Assembly: GCF_045679555.1 (NCBI RefSeq)
Contig: NC_092091.1
Location: 76,280,730 to 76,344,729 of the forward strand
Direction of reading: 5' to 3'
Source: Salvelinus alpinus
Taxonomy: Eukaryota > Chordata > Actinopteri > Salmoniformes > Salmonidae
Length of the DNA: 64,000 bases
The position numbers and the translations under genes are program-made. Positions within the stretch are counted from its first letter, which is position 1. Every line of letters starts with the position of its first letter. Below the pieces are notes generated by a model. It saw only the letters and a list, made by a program, of their open reading frames with translations, ran no database searches and had not been told where the DNA came from. Below are positions 9,842 through 21,285 of the stretch, piece after piece.

Positions 9842-12800
9842 GAAAAAAGCTTCTCCCAAGTGGGTGTGACACCTACTCCCGTTGCCTGCTGCACTGCTGC
9901 TTGGATTCCACCTGGCGATCTGTTCACCGTCAGCTCTGCCCTGTCTCCCCGTCTGGTATAGGTACCCCCGCCACACTCCCCCCTCTCTCCAGAGCTTTCG
10001 CGCGCCTCCAGCGCACATGCACTGTTGAGGCGAGTGACTCTGAACTTACAATAGCTAGCCCCAAGTTGTTATATTTATCACCTGTGCTTTGTGCTATTTG
10101 CCTCATGACTCCTGCATGCTTTTTTGACTATGAACTTGCTTGTTTACCCAACCGTGGGACAGTCTGTTTGTTCCCACACTTGGGACTCTGACTCTCTATT
10201 GGTAACACGGACTCTTGGCCTCCCATCCTATTCTAACTTACTGTACTAAATTTACTCTACTATTCTAACCACCTTCTGTATTCATGTTACCTGATGAAAT
10301 TGCTGTACAATATGATCTTGTTGCCATCTAATGCACATTCAAATGTTATGAAATCAACACTGAAGAGCTCTCCCTGTCCTCTGCCGTGCCCTGATTGTAT
10401 TACTGCTGATTATATCTGGAAATGTGCATGTACAGTACACCCTGACCCATCTACTGTTGCTAGCCCCAATTCTGATATCTGCTTCATTGATTTCTGCTCT
10501 CGTAAAAGCCTGGGTTTTCTGCACGTTCTGCAAGCTTATTGCCTAAAATTGATCAAATGAAAGTGTGGGTTCACAGCTCCAATCCAGATGTGTTGGTCAT
10601 TACTGAGACGTGGTTAAGAAAGAATGTTTTGAACACTGATGTTAACCTTTCTGGTTATAACCTTTTTTAGCAAGACAGATCTTCCAAAGGTGGTGGATTG
10701 GCAATCTTTACCAAGGAACACCTTCACCAAGTCTGTCCCCAAACAATTTGATTTGCTGGTTTTACGCATTAAAAACATTCAAATAACTCTTTGTTGACTG
10801 TTGTTGGGTGTTATCGTCCACCATCAGCACCGGCCTGTACCCTACCAACCCTAAGCTCTCTCCTGGCCCCTTACACTAAGTCTGAATTTGTCCTGCTAGG
10901 TGACCTAAACTGGGACATGCTTAAACCACCTGATCAAGTCCTAAAGCGATGGGACTCCCTAAATATTTCTCAGATTATTACCAATCCCACAAGGTATGAC
11001 TCCAAACACCCAGAAAAGGCTACTCTCCTTGATGTTATCCTTACAAATAATCCTGATAGGTATCAGTCTGTTTTTTTTCTGTAATGACCTTAGTGATCAC
11101 TGTTTTACAGCCTGTGTTCATAATGGCTGCTCAGTGAAACGACCTGTCCTGACTTGTCATAGACGCTTGCTAAAAAACGTTCATGAGCAAGCCTGCCTTC
11201 ATGATCTGGCCACTGTAATTTGGTGTAGAATCAGCTTGATCCCCTCTGTCGAAGACGCTTGGACCTTCTTTTTTAAAATCTTTTCCAGTGGTACCGTTAA
11301 CAAATACGTGCCCATGAAGAATATGAGAATTAAAAACAGGTTCAGCCCCTGGTCCGACCGTGATCTGGCAGAGTTATTCCACCTCAAGAATTCCATTTGA
11401 CAAATCGCTCAGCACACGCATAATCAGGCTGACTGGCTCTCGTTCAGGCAAATTAGAAATAAGTGCACTCAGACTATCAGGAAGGCCAAAGTTAGTTACT
11501 TTAAGGAGCAGTTCACTCTCTGTGGGTCTAACCCCAATAAATTCTGGCAAATTAAAGACCTGGAGAATAAACCCCCCTCCTCACAGCTGTCCATGTCCCT
11601 TAATATTGATGACGTGGTTGTTACTGACAAGAAGCACATGGCTGAGCTCTTTAATCCCCACTTCATTAAGTCAGGATTCCTATTTGACTCTGCCATGCCT
11701 CCTTGCCCGTCCAACATTTCCTCATCTCCCACCCCTTCTAATGTGACTATCCCTGATGCTCCTCCCTCTTTTTCCCCTGCCCCGCTACAAAGTTTCTCCC
11801 TGCAGGCTAACCGCGGTGCTAAAGGATCTCCTTAAACTTGACCTCAGAGAAACATCTGGTTCAGATGGTTTAGACCTTTTCTTCTTTAAGGTAGATGCCC
11901 CTATCATCGCCAAGAACATCTCTTGATCTTTTTAACCTCTCTCTCCTCTCTGGGGAGGTTCCCATTGCTTGGAAGGCAGCCATGGTGCGTACTTTACTTC
12001 AAGCGGGAGATCTAGCTGATCCTAACTGTTATAGGCCAATTTCTATTTTGCCCTGTTTATCAAAAGTGTTGGGAAAAACTTGTCAATAATCAACTGACTG
12101 ACTTTCTTGATGTCTATAGTATTCTATATGCTCAGGTTATGGATGTGTCCCCGCAACCTTAAAGGTTGTAAATGATGTCACCAGTGCCCTTGATTCGAAG
12201 CAATGTTGTGCTGCTATTTTTATTGACTTGGTTTTAATACGGTAGACCATTCCATTCCTTTGGGCTGGCTATGGAGTATTGGTGTCTCGGAGGGCTAACT
12301 ACCTCTCTCAAAAAGTGCAGTGTATAAAGTCAGAACATCTGTGTTAAATGCTCTACAACAAAGCTTTCTTAGTGTCCAACAAGCTTTCTCTACCCTTAAC
12401 CTTGTTCTGAACACTTCCAAAACAAAGGTCATGTGGTTTGGCAAGAAGAATGCCCCTCTTCCCACAGGTGTTACTACTACCTCTGAGGGTTTAGAGCTTG
12501 AGGTAGTCACCTCATACAAGTACTTGGGAGTATGGCTAGACAGTACACTGTCCTTCTCTCAGCACATATCAAACCTGCAAGCAAAGGTTCAATCTAGACT
12601 TGGATTCCTCTATCATAACCGCTCCTCTTTCATCACAGCTGCCAAACTAACCCTGATTCAGATAACCACCCTACCCATGGTAGATTACAGCGACATCATT
12701 TATAGATCGGCAGGTAAGGGTTCTCTCGAGTGGCTAGATGTTCTTTACAATTCGGCCATCAGATTTGCCACCAATGCTGGACACTCTTACTGACAGTTGT

Positions 12801-13163
12801 GGCTGCTTCACGTGAAGTATTATTTTCTCTACCTTCTTGCCCTTTGTGCTGTTGTCTGTGCCCAATAATTTTTTACCATGTTTTGTGCTGCTACCATGTT
12901 GTGCTGCTGCCATGTTGTTGTCATGTTGTGTTGCTACCATGCTGTGTTTTCATGTGTTGCTGCCATGCTATGTTGTTGTCTTAGGTCTCTCTTTATGTAG
13001 TGTTATGGTGTCTCTCTTGTCGTGACGTGTGTTTTTGGCCTATATTTTTATTTTATTTTTAATCCCAGCCACTGTCCCCGCAGAATACCTTTTGCCATCT
13101 GGTAGGCCATCATTGTAAATACGATTTTTTTTCTTAACTGACTAGCCTAGTTAAATAAAAAAA
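9842..13163 (+). mobile_element. Long LINE with endonuclease and reverse transcriptase, internally deleted
   Basis: The plus strand reads through an apurinic-type endonuclease (VITETWLRKN near 10600, VVGCYRPPSAP at 10802, LLGDLNWDML at 10900, SDHC near 11093) into a reverse transcriptase. The RT start YRPISILPCLSKVLGK is at about 12030. The catalytic core is missing through a deletion around 12170-12320, after which TSKTKVMWFGKKN and SYKYLGVWLDSTLSFSQHIS resume. Several frame shifts and stops make it dead. The 3' UTR ends TTAACTGACTAGCCTAGTTA followed by AATAAAAAAA. The left boundary is an estimate. It is a CR1/L2-group-like LINE by domain order; the exact clade is not assigned. Confidence 0.85.
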
Positions 13164-13167
13164 TACC

Positions 13168-13922
13168 AAGAAGGCCAGCATCCCGGAGTCGCCTCTTCAC
13201 TGTCGACATTGAGACTGGTGTTTTGCGGGTACTATTTAATTAAGCTGCTAGTTGAGGACTTGTGAGGCATCTGTTTCTCAAACTAGACACTCTAATGTAC
13301 TTGTCCTCTTGCTCAGTTGTGCACCGGGGCCTCCCACTCCTCCTTCTATTCTGGTTAGAGACAGTTTGCGCTGTTCTGTGAAGGGAGTAGTACACAGCGT
13401 TGTACGAGATCTTCAGTTTCTTGGCAGTTTCTCGCATGGAATAGCCTTAATTTCTCAGAACAAGAATAGACTGATGAGTTTCAGAAGAAAGTGCTTTGTT
13501 TCTGGCCATTTTGAGCCTGTAATTAAACCCACAAATGCTGACGCTCCAGATACTCAACTCATCTAAAGAAGGCCAGTTTTATTGCTTCTTTAAATCAGGA
13601 CAACGGTTTTCAGTTCTGATAACATAATTGCAAAAAGGGTTTCTAATGATCAATTAGCCTTTTAAAGTGATAAAGTTTGGATTAGCTAACACAACGTGCC
13701 ATTGGAACACAGGAGTGATGGTTGCTGATAATGGGCCTCTGTACGCCTATGTAGATATTCCATAAAAAATCTGCCGTTTCCAGCTACAATAGTCATTTAC
13801 AACATTAACGATGTCTACACTGTATTTTTGATCAATTTGATGTTATTTTAATGGACTAAAACTTGCTTTTCTTTCAAAAACAAGGACATTTCTAAGTGAC
13901 CCCAAACTTTTGAACGGTAGTG
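13168..13922 (-). mobile_element. Tc1-like remnant (CACTACCGTTC-TIR family)
   Basis: Only the right end is complete: GAACGGTAGTG followed by TA. The minus strand at 13240-13437 encodes a transposase N-terminal helix-turn-helix piece, RETAKKLKISYNAVYYSLHR, then RRSGRPRCTT. The left part is missing, replaced by the LINE tail that ends at 13163. Inactive. Confidence 0.88.
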
Positions 13923-14132
13923 TACATGCAATGGATGATATTGCATATTTCTACCTTTGTGTACCTATTCAGGATACATCACCATGAAGAGATTGACATT
14001 CATATCCATAATTATGCATTTCTGTGTAGTACACATCAGCGACCGATTATGTATTTCCATTACCGTAAATCTGTTATCGGGTGTAAATCCATTTAACTTA
14101 CTGTAGTTCAATAACCAAAATATTACTGTATA

Positions 14133-16605
14133 CAGTGCCTTCAGAAAGTATTCACACCCCTTGACTTTTTCCACATTTTGTTGTGTTGCAGCCTACATTT
14201 AAAATTGATTAAATATAGATTTTTTGGGGTCAATAACCCATCATGTCAAATGAAATTGTTTTCCTAAATGTTTACAAATTAATAAAAAATGAAAATCTGA
14301 AATGTCTTGAGTCAATAAGTATTGAACCCCTTGTTATGGCAAGCCTAAATAAGTTCTGGAGTAAAAACGTGCTTAACAAGTCACATAATAAGTTGCATGG
14401 ACTCACTCTGTGTGCAATAACAGTGTTAACAGTTTTTTTTTATGACTACCTCCTCTCTGTACCCAACAAATAAAATAATCTGTAAGGTCCCTCAGTCGAG
14501 CAGTGCATTTCAAACACAGATTCAACCACAAAGACCAGGGAGGTTTTCCAATGCCTCGCAAAGAAAAGCACCTATTGATAGATGGGGAAAATAAACAAAG
14601 CAGACATTGAATATCCCTTTCAGCATGGTGAAATAATTAATTAAACTTTGGATGGTGTAACAATACACCTGTAGTGGAATTTTACTGTCTTTTTCTGATT
14701 ACAGTCTCTCACACTTATCATACATGTTTTACCTGCTGCATACTTAGAAATGTGCAGACAGGGTATTTGAGGTTTGCTCTTATAAGAATATTTTGAAGAT
14801 AAATACACAACGCAGGGGATGAGAGGACTAGACTTAATTGTCAATAGGGAATTGTCAAGAGAAATAGTTGGTTTTCAGTTCAACAGCTATTTAGAATCTG
14901 TTGAATGTCAGTCCTGAACTCAGAGCTACGTGTGCCATGTTTTCATTGGTCTGTACATTGAGTCTGGAGCAGGATACTTGTTATTTGGCCATTGGCCCAG
15001 TTGTACTGCAAGGACTTCTGATTGGTCAACCCCAGGCTAGGGTGGGGTGTTATAAGTGGCATCCTGTTTCTTTGTTCTGTGGAGAAAAGCTGAGGACGGG
15101 GGAGACTGAACATCTACCTCCCAGCATAACATCTATGATTTGTCCTTCTCAAATAAATCTATTTTTCTCCCCCTGATTTGCTTTGGAGTTAGTGTTACTG
15201 AAGAATAACATCAACTGCTAACACACTCAAGGTCAACACAAGGTCAGCTCAGCGGGAGTGGAATTATTGGCTGAATACCCAGACTCTGTGGTTGCCAGGT
15301 GTTTTCTTCCTGAGCAGCCGGTCTCTGGGAGAAAACACTTCGCTGAGAAACGATGTACTTGGCTATCTTTGTGTAACAAGTAGTGATAGTATAAATATGC
15401 TGAGGGGGAAATACCTCATCAGAGCTTCTGACTAACTTCCACACAAAGTGCTGTTTGTCTGTAATCTCTCCGCTGGCTTGAATAAACATAAATTCATTTA
15501 AGCTTGACTTCGGGGTCCTTAGTGGTAATTTCCACAACACACCCAAAGATACAGGTGTCCTTCCTAACTCAGTTGCCTGAGAGGAAGGAAACTGCTCAGG
15601 GAATTCACCGTGAGGCCAATGGTGACTTTAAAACAGAGTTTAATGGCTGTGATAGGAGAAAACTGAGGATGGATCAAGAACATTGGAGTTACTCCACAAT
15701 ACTAACCTCATTGACAGAGTGAAAAGGAAGCAAGCCTGTACAGAATAAAAACATTCCACAACATGCATCCTGTTTGCAACAAGGCACTGTACAGAACAAA
15801 AATATTCCAAAACATGCATCCTGTTTGCAACAAGGCACTAAAATAATACTTCAAAAAAAAATGGCAAAGCAATTCACTTTATGTCTTGAATACAAAGTGT
15901 TATGTTTTGGGCAAATTCAACACATTACTGAGTACCACTCTCCATATTTTCAAGCATAGTGGCATCATGCTATGGGTATACTTGTAATTGTTCAGGACTG
16001 GGGAGTTTTTCAGGATAAAAACTAAACGGAGCTAAGCACATGCATAATCCTAGAGGAAAACATGGTTCAGTCTGCTTTCCACCAGACACTGGAAGATGAA
16101 TTCACTTTTTATTATGACAATAACCTAAAACACAAGGCCAAATCAACACCGGAGTTGTTTACCAAGACAGTGAATGTCCCTGTGGACAAATTACAGTTTT
16201 GACTTAAATGTACTTGAAAATCTATGGCAACACCTGAAAATTATTGTCTAGCAATGATCAACAACCAATTTGACAAAGCTTGAAGAACTTTAAAAAAAAT
16301 AATAATGGGCAAATGTGGCACAATCCAGGTGTGGGAAGCTCTTAGAAACGTACCCACAAAGACTCACAGCTGTAAACACTGCCAAAGGTGCTTCTACAAA
16401 GTATTGGCTCAAGGGTTTGACTGCTTATGTATATTGGATATTTCTGTATTTGCCACCATTTTTTAAAAACATGTTATCACTTTGTCATGATGGAGTACTG
16501 TGTGTAGATGTGTGAGAAAAATCTAAACTTAATCCATTAATTCAGGATGTAACATAGCAAAATGTGGAATAAGTCAAGGGGTATGAATATTTTCTGATAG
16601 CACTG
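14133..16605 (+). mobile_element. Tc1-like element (CAGTGCCTTCAGAAAG family) split by a solo LTR
   Basis: The left end CAGTGCCTTCAGAAAGTATTC and the inverted right end to CACTG are flanked by TA. Total length is 2473 bases, but 874 of these are an inserted solo LTR plus its target repeat, leaving the usual 1.6 kb for a Tc1 element. The internal sequence retains transposase-derived text on the plus strand, with many breaks. It lies about 30 bases from the donor of orphan exon F. Confidence 0.88.
14670..15539 (+). mobile_element. Solo LTR of an endogenous retrovirus-like element (fossil)
   Basis: An 870-base insert with ends TGTAGTGGAA and TTCCACAACA forms a short imperfect inverted repeat beginning TG and ending CA. 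It is flanked by the 4-base target repeat CACC (14666-14669 and 15540-15543). It interrupts the Tc1-like element, whose sequence resumes exactly after the repeat. A TATA-like box (GTATAAATA, about 15388) and AATAAA near 15480 fit a U3-R-U5 plan. A 4-base target repeat fits retrovirus-like integration. No internal genes remain. It is younger than the Tc1 copy it sits in. Confidence 0.75.
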
Positions 16606-16637
16606 TATACTGTCTTCAGATTTCTCTCTCTCTTCAC

Positions 16638-16920
16638 CTGTCTGTGAGGTTCCAGAGCTTCTCTCCTCGGCTTCTTCGTCAGCTCTCCCACAGTCCGCAC
16701 ACTTCCCCGTTCGGCCTACCTCTCTGTCCCTATCCCTGCGTCTGTTCTCCGACCACTGCAGCCGCTTCTTCAGTGACTCGACCTGCTCCCTGCTCCGGGA
16801 CACCTCCTTGAGGAAGCTATCCTCCACCAGCCTGGTGATCTCGTACATAGCAGCCTTGAATACCGTCTCCATGACTCCGGAGAGCTGAGACTGGAAGGTT
16901 ACGATGGCTTCAGACATCAT
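16638..16920 (-). pseudogene. Gene F: orphan first exon of the zinc-finger family
   Basis: On the minus strand an ATG at 16920 opens MMSEAIVTFQSQLSGVMETV, then EVSRSREQVESLKKRLQ, GKCADCGRA and TSQTG, ending at donor CAG|GTGAAG (16638), phase 1. This is a clear paralogue of exon 1 in genes A, B and C, and it has no stop. Downstream on the minus strand there is only a Tc1-like element, a Tc1 remnant and a LINE. No exon 2, 3 or finger exon follows before the gap at 9208. It is probably a remnant of a gene broken by rearrangement. It is head-to-head with gene B, ATG to ATG about 1.08 kb. It could still be transcribed from its conserved upstream block. Confidence 0.8.
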
Positions 16921-17214
16921 GGAAAACGGTCTATGAGTAGCTAACTACAGTTAACAGTTGGTAACGTTTAGCTACTTTTGTTCAGGTGAGTCAGTGTTGC
17001 GAACCAGTCTAGCAAAAGGCTAGGAAGCTATCTAGCTTACGTTAGCAGGCTAGCAAAGCTAGCTACTGTTGGAAGTTGTCTCTCTCCATGACGGTCCTAA
17101 TAACATTGTTTATCATTTCGAGATTTAAGTTGTAGCATTTACTGTATATGAAGCTATTCGAATAAATATAAATGCCAGAGGTATTGAGAGAAAACAAGGT
17201 TATGGTAGTTAGAT

Positions 17215-17345
17215 AACTAGCTACAGAGTCAACACGAAAAGCATCCACAAAACAACAGGACTTCCGGAAACAAACCTACGAATCGGGTAGTGGGACAATC
17301 TATAATGGAACGCTCCTTACTGGAGAGAGAAGACGACATTTATTT
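17215..17345 (-). promoter_or_regulatory. Candidate promoter block upstream of orphan exon F
   Basis: Inverted, this block matches the block upstream of genes A and C: GTCGTC, then TGTCCCACTACCCGA, then GTTTGTTTCCGGAAGT, then GTGTTGACT. The CCGGAAGT word is an ETS-type motif. Conservation through otherwise diverged flanks suggests a control region. Its function is inferred. Confidence 0.35.
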
Positions 17346-17999
17346 GAAGAAAACCTTTGTATGTTTTTACGTTAACTGTAAATAAGGTTAAAAATATAAT
17401 ATGTCTATTATTATAAAATTCGGATACTGATTATTAGGCTATTTATTGTGAAAATTATTTACAGGAAATCTACACGGAAGTGATGCATCCCGCCACCAGA
17501 CCGTATATTATCTGGAAAAAACGACCAACCCCCATGCTCAGCAAGTGATTTCAGCTTTTTGGTAACGATTTGAATCAATAATACCTTATGGTGCAAAATA
17601 TCCCTTTATTGACTAGTAACACGGCTAGTAGTTGCATGTTAGCTAGCTAGCTATTTTTCTTTAGCAAGCTGGATACGACCCCAGACAACTGTTACATTGT
17701 GAACCTTGCAATTTGACCGTTTTATTGAACCTTTGTTGCACTATTTTACGCTGGACTGTCTTCGCCACTTGGTTGTTAGCGAGCTGGGAGGAGCTGTCAC
17801 TTGTTGGACAGAGAAACAGATACGCGATGTGTCAGTGATGGACATGGCATATTTCTACCCACTTGTTCTGAATAATAGGGCTATCTGAAGAGATTCACTT
17901 TAGGATCACACACACAGTCCTGACTTGCTCCCACAAGCACAGATGCTTGGTGCAGATCCCACTGTGAATTGATCTGTGAAAAAGACACACACAAGCAGT
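17346..17999. other. Intergenic sequence between the F block and gene B
   Basis: No gene or repeat end is recognised. It probably includes the 5' UTR and promoter of gene B. Positions 17638-17660 contain GCTAGCTAGCTA-type text. Confidence 0.45.
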
Positions 18000-20593
18000 A
18001 TGTCGGAGAACCTCGTCCTCACATTCCAGACCCAGCTCTCGGGAGTCATGGAGACGGTCCTAAAGTCAGCCATATATGAGATCACCAGGCTGGTGGAGGA
18101 CGGCTTCCTGGAGGAGGTGTCCCGGAGCCGTGAGCAGGTCGAGTCGCTGAAGAAGAGGCTACAGCGGTCGGAGAACAGAGGAAGGGAGAGGGACAGAGAG
18201 GGAGGCCAGAGGGGGAAGTGTGAGGACTGTGGGAGAGCTGATGAGGAAGGTGGAAGCTCTGGAAACTCACAGACAGGTGAGGAGAGACACATCTAAAGTC
18301 AATATGGAGGAATCACTCTGAAGTGTGACTGATGTAATCTGTACCTTTCATACTTTGGTGATCAGGCAGTATTGGTTTAAGAAAGGAGTTAGTTGTATCT
18401 CAATAAGAGGCCTCCTTTCCTTCATCTGCACTGATGCAAAAAAGACTTCACAGCATCCACAATGTTGCGTTCACCTTTCTTTTTACGTAAATAAAATGTT
18501 CTCTTTGTTTACCTGTGGCAAGGTGCGGAGAGGGGGCGTGGCCTGAAGCAGGAGAAGGTACCAGGGGAGAAGTGGAGCAGCTGTGGGGGAGTGGCCGGGG
18601 AAACAGCCTTCCATGATTTGGAGGCTGAGGCCACCAGCCTTAGGAGAACCTCTGAGGTATCTAGGGGACTAAACACCTGTGAAGGGTGGAGGGTGCAGTG
18701 TAACAGGACGTTCAGGTAGAAATATATTTCAGAAAACATATTAGAACAGATAGTCTGTCAGGAATAATTGGGCAGCCTTTGTCAAACCTCTCCTCATATT
18801 TGAACTGTTCCAGAACTTAAACACTTGATTGAAATTGTCAACGAATCATCAAGCCTTTCACTACTCTAATCAGGTATGCTAGTTCAGGGCTATGACAAAG
18901 TTGTGAGATGTCTGGGGGTCCCTGAGGAGAATTCTGAATGTAGAACCATGTCAGCTCTATTCAGTCACTGTCAGTTTATCCATCATTTAGTCAGAATCGA
19001 CTCATTCATTTGCTCTTCCAGTCCACAGAGGTCACAGGTCAGAAGTTGGACAGTCTGCTGAAAGAGGAGCCTCTCCACAACACTGAGCTACGGGAGAGAT
19101 GGGGTGTCTGCCTGGACGGTGGGTTGTTTACAACAAACATAACATAGACAATTGTCTACCTTTAGGTTTAAGAGAATGATAAGAAGAGTAACTTATAATA
19201 TGCTGTGTCATTCCAAATGTATTCATTATTACACATGTAAAGTCAACTTGAAGCTGTAAGTACACATTTAACATTACAGTTACTCTACTACCGTTTCTAC
19301 TAGTTCTAATGTCTTAAATATTAATGCTTCTAATGACTCATGTCCCCTGTGTTTTCAGGTGCCGATGGTTCAGACGTCTCAGGGCCAAGTAAGAGTTTCA
19401 GTGAGCAGGAGCTGCAGCAGTGCCAGGCTGACTGGGGATCTGGTCTAGACCAGGGGCCTAAACCACCAGGCCCAGAGGGAAACCCAGCGGACCCCAGCCA
19501 ACCTCTCTTCCAACCCCGTTACAGCATGGAGGCTCTGGGGGGTGGCTTTGAGAAATCTGGTTACGGCGGTGCTGGTGGTGGAGGAGGCCATCGTCTAGAC
19601 GTGGAAGGGCTGGATAGGCTTCCTGGTTCTCCGTCTCATCTGGGGGGGCTGAGCTACGGAGCAGTGGGTCACTACCAGGTGGACCTGGGGGGGTCTGAAG
19701 GGGGAGACCATCACCATCGCTCCCAAATGCCTGTTCCCCATCGGAGCCGGAGGGAGCAGGTGGGGTCGCCAACACCATCACCCCACCCAGAGGTGGGTGT
19801 CCGGAACTGCCTGTTGATCAACGAGGAGGGGTACCTGCAGGACTCCAGTGTCTTGTACCCTGAACACGGTGTCCCAGAGTCAGGTAGCAGAGCCGGCCAC
19901 AGGGGGCTAACCTCCATCCACTCTGGAAGCTCAGCCCACAACAACAACACAGAGAGCCTGTATGGTGCCCCTGACAACTTTGGACACTCTCTAAACCTCA
20001 GAGATCGTTCACAAGAGCAGGTAACAGAAGGAGGAGTAATGGGAGGAGGGGGGAAGCGTCACGCCTGCAATCAATGCACCATGACATTCTCAGACTCTGG
20101 CTCCCTTGAGGCCCACAAGCAGACACACAAAACGGGTAGAGTCTCAGGGTCAGGATCAGGATCTCCGTACTCCTGCACCCAGTGCGGTAAGACCTTCACC
20201 CAGGCCTGCAACCTCAAGGTCCACCAGCGAGTCCACCAGGCAGAGGGACTTCACCTCTGCAGCCACTGCTCCAAGGGCTTCACTTCCTTCTGCGACCTGA
20301 AGAGGCACAAGTGCAGCCAGATGACAGACAAGCCCTACTGCTGCTCCATCTGCGGGAACAAATTCAGTCGGCTCTGGAACCTCAAGCTGCACCGGCGCAT
20401 TCACACGCAGGAGAAACCCCACCGCTGCACTATGTGTGACAAGAGCTTCGCTCGGGCAGACAATTTGAAGGTGCACCAGCGCACCCACACTGGGGAGAGA
20501 CCGTACTGCTGCGCTGTGTGTGGACTCAGCTTCAAACAACTGAACCATCTGAAGTGGCACCAGCGCAAACACAGGCTGGATCTCCTGGCCTGA
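18000..20593 (+). CDS. Gene B: six-finger C2H2 zinc-finger protein, complete
   Basis: Probable nuclear DNA-binding regulator. Proposed exons are 18000-18276, 18523-18656, 19022-19118 and 19359-20593, all with GT-AG borders. Phases 1, 0 and 1 join without a shift into 580 residues. Exon 1 encodes MSENLVLTFQTQLSGVMETV and a coiled-coil-like EEVSRSREQVESLKKRLQ. Exon 4 starts GADGSDVSGPSKSF, has a Gly-rich acidic linker with LLINEEGYLQDSSVLYPEHG, and ends in six fingers (about residues 405-575). Examples are YSCTQCGKTFTQACNLKVH and YCCSICGNKFSRLWNLKLH. Finger 3 ends HKCS instead of the second His, a C2HC variant. A possible AATAAA lies at 20618, 25 bases after the TGA. Exon 2 has a single copy of the 63-base unit that is expanded in gene C. 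ATG 18000 is chosen because it aligns with the paralogues. The family resembles many lineage-specific teleost zinc-finger genes; no specific name can be given. Confidence 0.9.
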
Positions 20594-20623
20594 GCAGTGG
20601 TCTAGAAAACCATTAAAAATAAA

Positions 20624-21280
20624 AAAATGTTTATTAATAAGGACATTGAAAATATGAACTGTTGGAAATCAAACCATTTGTTGAATAAGAATTAATGTCT
20701 TACATTATGGACTGTCTATAAATTGTCTGTCATAATGATCATGCGTAACCTATGAAACATTTGAATGATGGGGCATTCGTGTGCTCGTGGGAAGTCGTAA
20801 GTCTGACATGATTGTGTTCAAGTGTATTTGAAGTCAGACCAATTCTTTAACCAATAAGATTTTTGCTAGCTTGTTTGCTAGCTAACGTTGCTCATAATAA
20901 AGTTATCTAGTTTGCTTAACATTGACAGTATGGTAAAACTAGCTACATTTTCCAAATTGATAAGTTTGTAATTGTCAAAATTTGATTTATTGTCATGTTT
21001 TGGTTGAAAAGGTATAAGTGCTTGTAATTACGACTTAGAGGGTTGTTCAAGTGAAACTTCCCAGTCCAGCCCAGATTTTTTACATACAAATAAAACACAT
21101 TTTAAAGCAACTAGTTTCAACCCGCAGAACATAAAAACCATGAACACAGTACACCTATATTTAAACTTGTTTTTAGGCTTCTAACTTTCCTAATAAATAG
21201 AGTTAAAAACAAATTAGAACAAATAACCAGAATATGTTTTAAATACAATTATTCAAGTCTCAATTCAAATTCCCTGTGCT
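20624..21280. repeat. 3' flank shared with the gene C-gene E interval
   Basis: AT-rich intergenic sequence that matches 39370-40300 in the same order: TTTATTAATAAGGACATTGA, the TGTCTGTCATAATGATCATG stretch, and ACCAATAAGATTTT with TAGCTAGCTTG. It shows that gene B was once followed by a gene E-like neighbour, as gene C still is. No gene is present. Confidence 0.75.
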
Positions 21281-21285
21281 CAATA

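Noticed and set aside
17976-17999. Upstream start for gene B
   Set aside because: The upstream frame has only GTG at its beginning. The ATG at 18000 aligns with the paralogues.
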